Source: Clytia hemisphaerica
Lineage: Eukaryota > Cnidaria > Hydrozoa > Leptothecata > Clytiidae
Length of the DNA: 64,000 bases
Direction: 5' to 3'
NCBI GenBank assembly: GCA_902728285.1
Contig: CACVBU010000811.1
Location: forward strand, 170,101-234,100
This document shows positions 40,979 through 52,221 of the stretch, in pieces. The position numbers and the translations under genes are program-made. Under the pieces are notes generated by a model. It was not told where the DNA came from. It worked only from the letters and a program-made list of their open reading frames with translations, and did no database searches. Position 1 is the first letter of the stretch, and each line of letters starts with the position of its first letter.

Positions 40979-41169
40979 CTGAAATGAAGTGATATGAAGA
41001 AGTTATTTTTAAGATGCTGACTACTGTACCCTTATACATTGTATTCTCTTGTTCAAAAGTAAATTATGCTTTATAAGGTTGTGATAATTATTAGGGTAAT
41101 ATAGAATACAATTTCTTCTATTTCTAGTTGAATTTTTAGACCTAAATGTTAGGATCTGTTTAAACTCAC

Positions 41170-41529
41170 TTGTACTGTTTCCATAACACATTCCTCCATT
41201 TTTGAACGATTGAGTACCCTTCTTGTAATCCAAGAATTCATTCGCTCGTTAGAGTACATCCAAAAAGCGTACAACGGTCCGTTATCTCTTATCTTGGTGA
41301 CTAGATGTTTCAAAATGTGGGTTGTGATGTTTGATAAATAAATGGTGCAGTCCCTCTCAAGGAGAACCAAAGCGATGTCTACATCTTTTTCAAGGGTATC
41401 CAATTCTTCTTCATTGAATTTTTGTGCATGGGTTCGAGCCATAACCTCAAAGAAGAAAAACAAACTGCGGCGTTGTTTGACTTCAAGGCTGTCTTTCAAG
41501 AGGTAGATCCAGATTCGATTAGCTGTATA
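41170..41529 (-). CDS. CACTA transposase C-terminal exon with GPLYAFWMYSNERMN motif
   Basis: Starts after acceptor TTTTTTTAG at 41530 (YTANRIWIYLLKDSLEVKQR) and reads DVDIALVLLERDCTIYLSNI, TTHILKHLVTKIRDNGPLYA, FWMYSNERMNSWITRRVLNR, ending at donor CAA|GTGAGT (41170). The xHxLxHL...GPLxxFWxxxxERxN block matches the conserved C-terminal domain (DUF4218-like) of TNP2 transposases, with the likely catalytic Glu in the NERMN motif. Confidence 0.75.
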
Positions 41530-42285
41530 CTAAAAAAATGGAAATAATTTTTACCGTGATACATTTTTAACTTACCAAATTTTACACCCCCCTGCATTCA
41601 TCGTTGCTTCCTGAGTTTCAGGTCAAAATTCCAGGTTAAATATTAAAGAAAATCAAACTTTTTTTGCTTTGAGTTTGACAAATTGGAGAAGAGAAGTAAA
41701 ATAAACATGAGTGTTAAAAATGTTTTTAAATGACACGGAAATCTCATTTAAGTCACATTTTGGGGGTCTTTGCAATGGAGATTAGACAGAAAATGAAATG
41801 CCTCACCTCAGTCCAGCCATGAGTGTTCTTCAATGCAACTTTTGGAGTTGTAAAAATATCACCAGTAAACCCAGAGCAGGTAATTGGAAAGTGTAACGTC
41901 TTTTTGCATCTTAAAAGAAAAAATAGTTATGGAGAATTATGGAAAAATCTGAAGAAAGCAGACACATTTTTATATTGAGTAGAATCCTTACAATTTATAC
42001 CGAATTTGGTAACTTGTATACTTACTGTAATATTTCCCTTATAAAAACCTATTCAATTATCTTGGGAATTGAAGAATATAATATATTGATTCTAACGAGA
42101 ATTGTAATTTTATTTCAAGTTTAGATTATGAGTTATGAGGATTTAATTTTATATGAAGATTCTTTGGGACACACTGTATACTGTGGGGTCCATTTATTAA
42201 AATTAGCGTAGATTGTTATCGAAGAAAAACATGGAAAACGAATATCAGAGAGACTAATTTTTTTTTTAATTTCTTTCGAAAGCAT

Positions 42286-42822
42286 CCAACGAGGACCTTT
42301 TTTTAAATATCTGTTTCCCAGACATAGCTTTCCTGGAAAATTTGATCCGTTGGCCGAATATTTCAAAAATCTTATTCCTAGAAATGAAGATCTGTTTCTC
42401 CGCAAAACCTAAATTTTTAATCGCAAAGTATCTTTCCTAGAAAATTTGATCTGTTTCCACAATTTTCAGAATTAAAATTTTGATCTGTTTTCCCAAATAG
42501 GATATCTGTTCCCCTCTCCTGGAAATTTTCATCTGTTTCCCTTTCTTTTTGTTATTGATATCTGTTTCCCCCATAAAGTCCAATCTGTTTCCAATGCAAT
42601 ATCATCTTTTTTTGGAAACAGATATCTGTTTCCCAATTTATTATGTCATCTCCTAGAAATATTGATCTGTTTCTCTCTGATGAAGACATCAGCTGGAGCG
42701 GGGAAACAGATAGTTTTAAGGAAAAGGTCTCTCCTAGAAAATCGGATCTGTTTCCCCATTTTTCAAAAAAAGCTCTCTCCTGGAAAAGGGAAACAGATAT
42801 TTCGGGGAAATGGGCTCGTTGG
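42286..42822. mobile_element. 537-bp MITE with CCAACGAG ends and ATCTGTTTCC motifs, in a transposase intron
   Basis: CCAACGAG at 42286 is mirrored by CTCGTTGG ending 42822, and AATATCTGTTTCCC follows near both ends. ATCTGTTTCC or its reverse complement occurs about fifteen times, often after TCCTAGAAAATT. It lies inside the intron between two transposase exons, only 18 bp from the donor at 42840. Non-coding; frames at 42643-42940 are artefacts. Confidence 0.8.
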
Positions 42823-42840
42823 CTGCTTCTGTTCTTTACC

Positions 42841-43130
42841 TTTCATTGCCTTTTTCGATTTCGTCTTGAGACAGAGTTTTGATTTTACCACCATGGTAAG
42901 ATTTCTTAACAACGCCCATTTCATTTTCTGCAAGAGATAGCTTTGATTCATCGACACCACCTTGGAATAAAGAAATATATTTGTCTAAAAATAGGACCTG
43001 AACGCAGTGCTCAGGGGTAATCACTCTTGAATTTTGTTTGAGATCTTCTTTTGCCTTTTTTTCAACTGTTTTGTAATATTCGTGGATACGTAATAAGATA
43101 TTTTTGAAGTGAATCACCAAAAGTACTTTT
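42841..43130 (-). CDS. CACTA transposase internal exon
   Basis: Acceptor ATATCTAG ends at 43131 and donor AAAG|GTAAAG lies at 42840. It encodes VLLVIHFKNILLRIHEYYKT, AKEDLKQNSRVITPEHCVQV, LFLDKYISLFQGGVDESKLS, a helical, charged segment with no catalytic motif seen. The next intron (42840-41910) carries the ATCTGTTTCC MITE. Placement rests on splice signals and the shared strand. Confidence 0.55.
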
Positions 43131-44890
43131 CTAGATATTCCAAGTTTACTGAACTCTCCAAATACTCTTTTTCTGCTCTCTGTTTATTTCAATTTTGGTT
43201 TGTAATGAAAAAGCCTTTTCATTTTCTTGGATAAAAAATAGTCACGAAATAGGTGGACCTACCTATCAACCAATTGATAATGGTATGGACAACATCTGTA
43301 ACAGTGTGCATCCCGTCAGGCTGGTAATGCTCGTGATATTTGTGGTACTTCAGCTTCATGAAACAATACGTACCTAAGAAGATATATATATGAAAACATT
43401 TTATTTTTTCATACTGTATATATGAAACCTATTCAACTATTTAATTGGAAGCACAGAGAACGAAACCCACAAAACAAAAGAACAAGACATTTAGGGTCTG
43501 TTACAAAAATGTTAACATTTTCATGAAAATATTTTTACTTTTCTCAAGGTATAAACGGTTTAAAGAAAAGTATGTCTATTTTGTCTGCCTAAGAAGCTGC
43601 AATAAGTTAAATAGAGTTTACCTTTAGTGCCTACTTCTTTTGCATAGTTTTTTTGTTGGTTTTTTGATTTGAGGTTTTCATACTTTTTCCTACTCTCTTC
43701 TTCTTGCTCTGGTGTAAACGATTCAAAACTTGCGTTCTTCTCCATCTTTTTGAATGTCTTACTCTTTCGTAAACAGTGAGTTGTTTCAAGACTTCTAAAA
43801 AATGAAATTAAAGTAGTCATATGGATTTCATATGTTGGCTTTTTGGTCTAGATATGAAAAAAATTTGTTTTCATCTACAGCGCCACCTAATACACGTTTT
43901 TTTTATTAGAACACCTAAAATTTGGATGTGCTTATTTTTCAGCAATTTTCAGCCTAAAATGTTCTTAAATGCGTTCTTAATTTTTCAGACTACTCTATCT
44001 ATAATATCATGCAAAATAAAGACTTGAAATTGGTAAAATTTGGACAATATTTGACTCTCGATTTTAGAAAATCCATCCCTAAGTTCGGTTAAAGCTGCTT
44101 GAAAAGAGAAAAAAATGTAGTTTCTTGTCATTTTTTTCCAAACTGAGGCTGGGCATGTTCTTACGATGTTTTTAATTTTTTGACAAATTTCAGCCTGAAT
44201 GTTCTTATAAACTGGGTTCTAATAATAAAAAAACGTGTATCTTAAATACTTCAAAATGTCCGAAGGTTTCTTTATCAAAATCTCAAAGAATTTTGTTTAT
44301 TATTTACCTTCTGCTATCCATGTAGACTGTCTTTTTCAGTGCATGACAATAACAACCTTGTACTTTACACCATGGACATGCCATCCGTCCTCCAGCACCT
44401 GAAAAAAATATTAGGACACCCTTTTCCGGTTAGCCGCTTCGTATAAAAAGTCACCGAAATTTCGAGTAAACAAACCACCCCAATGGCTAAAAGCAAAAAC
44501 ATAAACAAAAAAAATGTAGTATGAGTATGATAAAAGTGTGCTTTCTGTGCTCTTACTCTGGACATTTTTTTGTTTATGTTTTTACTTTTAGCCAATGAGA
44601 TGAATTTGGATAATTTTTTATACAAAGCAGCTAACTGTAAAACCTTTTTTGAGTATTTGAGTTTGTGGACTATACGCTCCAAAGGTCGCATATGGAGGCA
44701 AAATTTCTACCAAGAAATTCGTTAAAAAATCATTTTTGCTAACTTTCCCTCTAGCAATGCACTGATAAACAACCTTATTCATCACTCACCAAATTAAGTT
44801 TCCCCCATATTAGAATTAAGAATTAAATGAGTTGAGAATTTATTACAAAGTTTTTTCCTGAAGGTTCATAAATTTTGGCTTAATACTAAC

Positions 44891-45809
44891 CTGGTTGTTG
44901 CAATACTTTTGCAATGGCCGGGAAGTCCAAAACATATTGTAAAAGTCGGATCTTCATCTTCACAGGTGCTTTCATGTACTTGGGGTAGTACGTTTGACAT
45001 TCTGCCAAATTCATCAACTCGTCCACAAGGATTTCAATGTAGGGGTCCAGATGGTAAGCTTCTTTTCTTCCATTTCCAGGTACGATCCCAACCAGCATGA
45101 TACCACCAACAGATTTTCTCAATTTTATTGGGAAATTCATAACCGAAAGCATAAGGGGCCACATGCTGTAGATGCAATGCATGGCTTTAAAAGGATTCAC
45201 CCCGTCACAATTGAAATTCAAAACCAAACCATCATCATCACCATCAAATTCACCAGATTCACTAAACCAATTGTCCCATCGTGACGTATCCCATATGTCC
45301 CTGATATATCCATCTTTTGGGCGAACTGTGTGGGCGTGCAGAATTTTAACCAAGTTTTCGTCTTGGTACAGTCTAGCAATTCGTGGACCTATCGGGAAGT
45401 ATTTGAATGTTTTGCCACTAGATTTCTTTGATCCACACTTTGGACATTCATTTAAATTTGCGTGTTCTTTACGGAAAACGATGCAGTCTTTTTCGCAGGC
45501 TCTGAATGTTTGTATGGGAATCAAAAAGTCTTTAATGCAAGACTTGGCTTGGTCATAAGATCCAACAGCTTTATTGTTTTGAGGCAGCTTGAATTTCTGA
45601 TCCGATCGAAAGCTTTCAGACACTGTGGTTTTAGCATACCCTGGATGCGAAACAAATTTTCTCAGCTCGATAAATATATGATCGAGAACTGAAATATCAG
45701 CGCCATCATATAACGGAGTTTTAGCAGCCCAATGAGTTTCGAACAGTTCAGGATAGTATGGAGTATTTACTGAATAAATAGTGTCCTTTTCTTGGGGTGT
45801 ATTTCTCAC
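44891..45809 (-). CDS. CACTA transposase main exon (TNP2 zinc and core region)
   Basis: 307 codons. A Cys cluster (C105, C109, C122, C125 in FRACEKDC and ECPKCG) forms the zinc site typical of animal TNP2 proteins. It is followed by FKYFPIGPRIARLYQDENLV, KDGYIRDIWDTSRW, LNFNCDGVNPFKAMHCIYSM (candidate catalytic D202) and MWPLMLSVMNFP, GIVPGN and LDPYIEILVDELMNL. The DGxNPF...YSxWP...NLP...PG order is diagnostic for the Transposase_21 family. The exon ends at CCAG|GTTAGT (44891). Enzyme role: excision and strand transfer of the element. Confidence 0.85.
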
Positions 45810-46383
45810 ATAATGTTTGGCGTCATCTCGGGCGTGTCTTTAAACTGTTCTCCAGTAACGGATTTGACCATTGCATCGATGACTTTTGCAGAAACACTGC
45901 TTACCTAAAATGAAAACAAAAAGAAAAACCTGAATATGTTACATAATAACTATTATTTATTTATTTTTTCAGGAATTATATCGAGCACAAGAGCGGTTAT
46001 TCTATCGTTATTTCAAGCGAATCACAGAACGCGGTGAAACGAGGAACGAAAAATAAGGATGAATTGATGATCGCAAACGGAAAAATGATCGCAAATGAAC
46101 GAGACAAAACAACGCGCGGAAGAGTAATGGTTGTACATCAGTGAAGGAAAGAAATTTGATTAAATGATTTCGATTTGGTGAACGGAAAAATGCAGGAAGG
46201 AGCGCACGTTGTCAAAAATCGAGACCGTAACAGCTGTTTAAGTCCTCTGGATTGATCCCATATCTATTTGAACATCCATAAAAGACCTCCGCAAAAGTTA
46301 GCTTCTTTAAATGAGGAATGTTTTGTGGTTTTGCAAATTTCGTTAGAGGGAAATTTGTAAAATCGCGCTAAAAGTATACAGTA

Positions 46384-46691
46384 TAAAGTCTATCCAGATA
46401 TAATTCACAGTGGAAACAAGAATGTCTGTAACTTTTGATAGTCAAATATAATATTGCCAAAATTTTTTTGGCTTGTTTTGGAGGATCAAAAGCGCTATAT
46501 CTGAAAATTTTAGGCTGAAAATTTCTAAAAAAATAAGCACATCCAGGCTCAGCCAAATTTTAGGTGTTCTAATAAAAAAAAACTTGTATAGCGCTTTTGA
46601 TCCTCTAATACAACCAATAAAAAATTTCCCAATTGTATTTGACTATCAAAAGTTCTTGTTTCCACTGCCAATTATATCTGGATACACTTTA
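46384..46691. mobile_element. AGATATAATT foldback MITE
   Basis: Arms of about 110 bp: TATCCAGATATAATT, CAGTGGAAACAAGAA, ACTTTTGATAGTCAAATA and GGATCAAAAGCGCTATA occur at 46391-46500 and reversed at 46575-46690. One arm also occurs alone at 29903-29995. An AAT microsatellite follows the right end. Confidence 0.8.
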
Positions 46692-46734
46692 ATAATAATA
46701 ATAATAATAAATATTTAAATAATAAGGCGATACC

Positions 46735-47123
46735 AATTAAATATCTTGTTCTACAGGCCCGACCGAACCTATTTTTGCTAAAATCAAAAAATAATAATAT
46801 TGTATTTCCACTACAATATATTTTACACACTAGTTATTTGTAAGAATTAAATTTGAATAAAGCTGAAAGTTAATTGAACAAGAAATTGAAAAATTTAGAA
46901 AATCGAGCATTTCATATACTAAAATTTTATTTTAATCTGGATCGAAGATAAAAAAAAGTGAATTTTTGATCCAGATATTTTTTGGAAAATATTTTCGGTA
47001 CCTTACCAACCCTGATAAATGAAAAACTTATTCTTATTTTACCGACCGACCGACAGACCGACCAACCGACCCATATTTTTCTAAGATCTGCCCGTAGAAC
47101 AACAAATTAAATTGGTCTCGCCT
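46735..47123. mobile_element. AGGCGAGACC MITE, copy 2
   Basis: AGGCGATACCAATTAAAT at the left is mirrored by AATTTAATTTG...GGTCTCGCCT at the right. AATA flanks both sides (46731-46734; 47124-47127), a possible 4-bp duplication. The GACCGACCGACAGACCGACC run (47041-47060) matches the GGTC run of copy 1, which is in the opposite orientation. Confidence 0.75.
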
Positions 47124-48154
47124 AATATACATATTTGAAAATGCACATAAATAGAGAAGTCTTAAATTTGAATAGATGTTTCTAACAGACCGGAATAGAA
47201 AGTGTCCGAAAATTAAAAAATTACCAAATTTTCACTAACTATCGATGTTACGTAGTCATAGATAACACATCTTTCTTATGAATATTGCGGCCAACTGGTC
47301 TTTTTCAACGTGTTTAAAAAGTTGAGAAAGATAAGAAAGATAATTCATAAAAAAAATGTTGTGTTATTTCTGACTACGTTATATGTTCCACTCTCGCATC
47401 GACGGAGAAAATTGGTTTTTTTTGACAAGATATTAATGTTATGAACATCAAATTTTGCACGAACATGCATCAGAACAAAATAAACTTGCGTGGTCATTTT
47501 CAGATCCATAACTTGTATGGGTGGTATTCATTTTACAGACCAAAAGCAAATAGTAATTTTTCAGCAAATTCACCTAATTTTTTATTTTGAAAAGTCAAAA
47601 ATTTTTAAATTGTAGAAAACATTTGAAGTAGTTTACACATCTAGATAAAAAAATTAACGTTAACACTCATTTTTTGTCCGATGTATTTTCAAACCATATA
47701 AGAGGAAAATTTCAGGTTTGCGATGAAAAAATTTTGTTGCCATTTTATTTGGTCGGGATATTATTATTAAATACTTCCGCCTGTGATATGAAATTGCCTG
47801 AAATTTATTTAATTTATGTCGATATTTCGATGTGTAACTTATATTTTTGTCTGTATCCAAAGAAGATCGGAGTAGTTTTGTTACTTTAACCGCAGATATT
47901 TTTATTCTTACGTTTTACCTCCCTGATTCTGTGAAAAAGTAAAGATCACCTGAAAAAAAACAAATCGAAAAGATGTTCGTTCACCTAAACTTGGGTTATA
48001 GCCAAAAATTGTTCAAAATTAAGTTTTTTGACTAAAAAATGCCTGTTTCTTGGCCACTTATTAGATTGCTCTTGCAGTAAAAATTCACAAAAGATCCCTG
48101 GTACCCGAGGATGAGGCACTAATAATTTTCGACAAAACTTTTCCAAATTTTAAA

Positions 48155-48620
48155 CTAATGAACGGACACTCAATTAGCGGACCCTCTGAATAGCGGACAA
48201 ATTTTTTCGCACGAAATGGCCAAAACCCCTATTTTAGCTCTCCAATTAGCGGACATTGAATATCAAACGGGTCACAGACGTCCAAAATTAGCCTTATTAT
48301 TCAAATTATTTCTACAAATTTCCAGTTTTCCCTTGACCAATTCAACGACTTTAGGTGGGCCAAAGAAATCATAAATCACTGGTACTTCAAGTCCGTACCC
48401 ACCACCTCGATTTAACCTCGTGCCAGTCACTCGAGCTCTTTTATGGCCTAGTCTCTGCAAAAAATTACTTTAGACCCCAATTTTGTATTTTCGACACCCT
48501 GGGATGGCCTAATTTCAAAGTTGGAGCTCCGAGATCAAAAGTTTCTAAAAGGTGGACACTTCTAATTAGCGGACACTAACCCCTTTCCCCGACGGTGTCC
48601 GCTAATTAGAGGTTCCACTG
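48155..48620. mobile_element. Degenerate MITE with AATTAGCGGACA motifs
   Basis: The right end reads GTCCGCTAATTAGAGGTTCC followed by ACTG and TA. AATTAGCGGACA or AATAGCGGACA recurs at 48171, 48190, 48242 and 48564. The left end is less clear. Its form (ACAGTGGAACCTC ends at TA) resembles Tc1/mariner-type MITEs. Confidence 0.5.
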
Positions 48621-49344
48621 TATATCTGAATCAAATATTACAATATCGTTTAACTACAAATAAAGGCCTTCTTGAATAAACGGGGAATGGGCTACAGTAA
48701 TACATATCCACAAAACTCACTCAAAGTTAGATAGATCAAAGATATTTCACGTTTATTTTCAGTCATCTGTTTAAACGGTACTTTTAAAAGCAAGAGAAAG
48801 AACAGAAATGTTTTCGGACTTAAAATATTCACTCAATTTTACATGGACAGCCTATGCTTACGAAAGAAAAATTTCCAAGTTCAAAGTTAAAATTTTGAGA
48901 TGATGTCATAGTTTGATTGCGCAATCAGTTCTAAATGCCACGCCCTTTTTGTGACGTGCAGGCCATTGCTCTCCTTTTGGGGGTTTTCTCTCATCAGCTA
49001 CGTTTATTCCTCATATAAATAGAGCCTTATTTTCGAATTTCGAATTTCGAACAAAATTTCGAATCAAACATTGTTTTCAAATGGTGCCATTGTTTTGAAT
49101 TCAAAAAAAATGAGCCCACTTTTTGAAGAAATCCAGAGGAACAGACTAGAAAGGAGATGGAAACAATTTTCTTGCTTCGATAACACTTACAGAATAAAGT
49201 TAAGTATTTTTTTACCTTTTAGTTTTCCTGAATCCATTTTATTTTGCCATAACGTGGTCCTCAAAACTCAAAGTCTTTTTTAAAATGCTACGTGTTATGG
49301 TTTAATTTCAAGTTTTATAGGGGTGAGGGGATTATAGAATTAAA

Positions 49345-49505
49345 TATTGACAATCAATTAACTTTCGAAAAAAATATCAGCAGTCAATTTATTTTTCGAA
49401 CGATTTATTGACAATTGATATAGAAATAGAAGGTTTTATTGACGGTCAATAAAAAAATCGAATGTTTTATTGAACGATCGAATATTTTATTGACCGTCAA
49501 TGGAT
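49345..49505. promoter_or_regulatory. Cluster of TTGACNGTCAA motifs upstream of the accessory gene
   Basis: TATTGACAATCAATTA, TATTGACAATTGATA, TATTGACGGTCAATAA and TATTGACCGTCAATGG lie between 49347 and 49503, with partial CAGTCAATT and TATTGAACGATCGAAT copies. These are the same palindromes that fill the 312-bp TIRs, and they sit 100-260 bp before the ATG at 49606. Inference: the transposase or the accessory protein binds here and regulates this gene. Confidence 0.55.
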
Positions 49506-49605
49506 ATCCGGACATTTTTTGGGAAGTGCGCAGGCTCTAAATTGTAATCTTCAATTTCGATAATCTTCGATTTTTTTATTTCACGTCGATCTTCACACGA
49601 ACACC

Positions 49606-51832
49606 ATGTCTTCTTTACCTGGCCAAGCACCAACACCAACACCAGTCTTCAACCCAGCAATGTTTGTCAGATCATCACCAACAGCATCAACGGGTGGTCC
49701 GTCGCCAGAATTGCCAATGATCGAGCAGAATTTTCAAACATACAGCCATCTCATAAACTCACACAACCTTCTCAACTACATGCAACCACTTCACCAATTA
49801 TCATTAAACACTCAACAAACACCACCTTCCAACAACCGCCCAACTCCTAAAATTCAAATTGCACGACCATCAGAGCAAATAGAAGAAGAAAACAATCAAT
49901 CACAATCAGAGCTAACATTTGAATTCCTGTTGGAATTTTACAACAAGTACAAAGATATTGTCCCGTTTTGTCGGTGTGAAACTGACTTCACGTACGCACT
50001 TGAAGAATTTAAGAACAAGAACCATCCCAACAATTATGCTGCTCATATAGTGTATTTGGTAAGTTCACATCCTTAAATTTTTTCATCGTCTTTTGATCGT
50101 GATCGATTGTAGGGTATTGGAAAATTTATTTTAGTTCACCTCGCCCCCTTACTACGACCTAGTAATAAAAAAAAGTCATTCTTTCCTTTTCCTTTTCTGC
50201 CGAATTTGGTTTATTTATGAAAAACGTGAAAATTTGTCTTAAGGGAATTTTTGGGACTTCTGGTTTTACCCTTTTTCCTAAACGATGTCCTGTGTTTGTC
50301 CTTAACCTTTGTACTATCTTCAAGAGGTATAAACGATTCATTTTTTTTTCAGAATGTTGCTAATAAAGCTATCAAGAGGTTTCAACTCAACGAAGGAGAT
50401 GAAAACCATGGTAACGAGATAGAGAAGGCAAATGCTCTTTACTGGGTAAATGTTAACTTAAATTCTGTGTCTCTGATTATGTCGAATTCTTATACGTATC
50501 CTGCTCTTAAATTGTTGTTAGAAAGAGCTGTCACTTTAAGCGAGCATTTGCACTCAAAACATTTTTACTATCCATAGGCTAACAAATAATGCGCTTTTGC
50601 TTTCTTTTTTTCTATAGCTAATGAAGGCTTTAAAGATGAAAACCACGGACAAGCATGCGAGAAAGTTCTTCAGCAAACGATTTTCAGCTCTTCTGGCAAC
50701 CAAAAAGCACCAAGAGAAGGAGAAGTAAGTATATTTTGATATATTCTATTTGTTGATCTATTGTTATTTCAAATCTTTCCATATGAACAATACCTTAATC
50801 CATGATAAATTTGAATAGGTGTGTCAATCAAAGAAAATATTACATCATGAAGAATATAAAAATTGCATGCAAAAAGGGAAAACCCTAAGCTCAATTAATA
50901 TTTTTCCACTTTTTGTTTAACATTTCGTAATTTTTATAAGAATAAGGAAATTTAGACTTTTGCTGGGCTGCTGTTATTCTTTTGCTGAATTTTTTTTGAG
51001 TTATTTTGCTTTTCATACGTTGGTATAAACTACTTAAATCTGAGGCCAAGACTTAGATATTTATCGAAGGTATAGCCGAATTTCAGCTTTGTGTCTTGTA
51101 TAACAATGTTCTTATAAAAATACGTGTAATTACCTCAGTGTTTTACGAAAAAAAATTTATGCTTTAAGGATGCAAGCCGAACAAGAAGGAATAAGCCTCT
51201 ACCAATATCGACAACGAAGAAAGCTGGTAAATCAGGTGAAGAAAAAGAGAAAGAGAAATACCGAGCAACCTACCGACGATCTCGCCACCGACCAACCTAC
51301 CGACGATCTCACCAACGACCAACCTACCGACGATCTCATCACCGACTATCTCGCCACAGACCAAGTTACCGACCATCTCGCCACCGACCAATCTACCGAC
51401 CATCTCGCCACCGACCAACCTACCGACCATCTCGCCACCGACCAACCTACTGACCATCTCGCCACCGACCAACCTACCGACGAAAGTAGCATCTATCTAA
51501 AGAACGTCTATCCTCCAAAAATCAAAAAAGGTGATATCGCTGCTGTTGCTTGGGAAACGGAGCTAGGATTTTGTGAGGTGTGTGAAGAAATCGAAGAGGG
51601 GGAGATGAAAACGGTGGATCTCAAACAAATCAAAATGAAGGATGGGGTACTAATGCTTACGTGGAAACGCAAGGTTTGGAGTCTTTCTAGCAACTTTTTG
51701 TTAGGGACTGTTGAGTTAGACGCCGACAACAAAGTAGTGGATCTACAACATCATGTAGAACATTACCAGGCCTACTATGAGAAATATCTTGTTTTTCATC
51801 CTTCTTCTGAAGACGAAGACGTCAGAGAATAG
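49606..51832 (+). CDS. CACTA-encoded accessory protein with TDQ repeats (four exons)
   Basis: Exons 49606-50058, 50353-50445, 50618-50724 and 51169-51832 join in frame with GT..AG introns (TTG|GTAAGT; TTTCAG|AAT; TGG|GTAAAT; TATAG|CTA; GAA|GTAAGT; TTTAAG|GAT), giving about 438 codons. The N-terminal 110 residues are Pro/Thr/Gln/Asn-rich. Residues about 110-220 (LTFEFLLEFYNKYKDIVPFC, RKFFSKRFSALLATKKHQEK) are helical and basic. A stretch of nine PTDHLATDQ-like repeats precedes a conserved-looking beta-rich tail (KKGDIAAVAWETELGFCEVC, ...LMLTWKRKVWSLSSNFLLG) of Tudor/SH3-like appearance. I know no family for it. By position it is a candidate counterpart of the second (TnpA-type) proteins of plant CACTA elements. 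The frame is intact throughout. Confidence 0.65.
51258..51484 (+). repeat. Coding 27-bp tandem repeat (PTDHLATDQ)
   Basis: About eight to nine units of CCTACCGACCATCTCGCCAC plus CGACCAA encode PTDxLATDQ with small changes. The last three or four units are almost identical, so the array is young or homogenised. The open frame on the opposite strand (51472-51164) is a by-product. Confidence 0.9.
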
Positions 51833-52221
51833 GTGTTTCCTTTGTCTTTTCGTCAGAGCTCTTAAGAGAATTTAACAACCACGGTCTGTAAGAATCAGCG
51901 TGTCTGAATGTGATTTGCTTTTTTGGATATTTTGTTATAATCAATAATGTAAGAAATTTCACAGTCTGACTTCAAACGGTTTTCGTTTTATGGCAATTCT
52001 TTGAATTCTGGTATTTTTCTGAGGGAAGCAAGAAAATGGGGTTTTAGTACCTTTTCAGTGCACTAAATTTTCAGATTAATCTTCACAGCCAATTCTGAAA
52101 AAATAACACTTTACACACTTTCCTGATACAGTACGACTCTTACAGACAGTGGCCCTTATAGTAGTTCTTGTGTGTGTTTCACTAAATTTGCAATGTTTAT
52201 CAAAGTTTCTCTCTGTGTAAT

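Larger units (their letters stand above)
40442..45904 (-). pseudogene. EnSpm/CACTA TNP2-like transposase gene, multi-exon
   Basis: Nine coding blocks with GT..AG-type borders can be placed: 45904-45810 (SSVSAKVIDAMVKSVTGEQF), 45809-44891, 44398-44308 (RMACPWCKVQGCYCHALKKT), 43794-43622, 43373-43263 (FMKLKYHKYHEHYQPDGMHT), 43130-42841, 41909-41807, 41529-41170 and 40978-40442. Content follows the TNP2 plan: a CxxC zinc segment, a D-containing core, the GMHxVTDV motif, and the YLSNITTHILKHLV...GPLYAFWMYSNERMN block near the C-terminus. Blocks one and two are in different frames near 45810, either a one-base lesion or a missed intron. N-terminal exons upstream of 45904 were not found, so integrity is undecided; I label it pseudogene only provisionally. 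It is transcribed away from the accessory gene. Confidence 0.75.
45911..49340. other. CACTA central intergenic region, repeats only
   Basis: Holds two clear MITEs (46384-46691; 46735-47123), a third degenerate one (48155-48620), an (AAT)n microsatellite (46690-46712) and AT-rich filler. N-terminal transposase exons might hide here but I could not identify any. Plus frames such as 47674-47889 lack support. Confidence 0.4.

Noticed and set aside
44909-45692. Plus-strand frames opposite the CACTA transposase
   Set aside because: Antisense shadows; the minus strand carries the TNP2 motifs.
51164-51472. Minus-strand frame rich in VGGEMVGRL repeats
   Set aside because: It is the antisense of the PTDHLATDQ repeats in the accessory gene; no splice or homology support.
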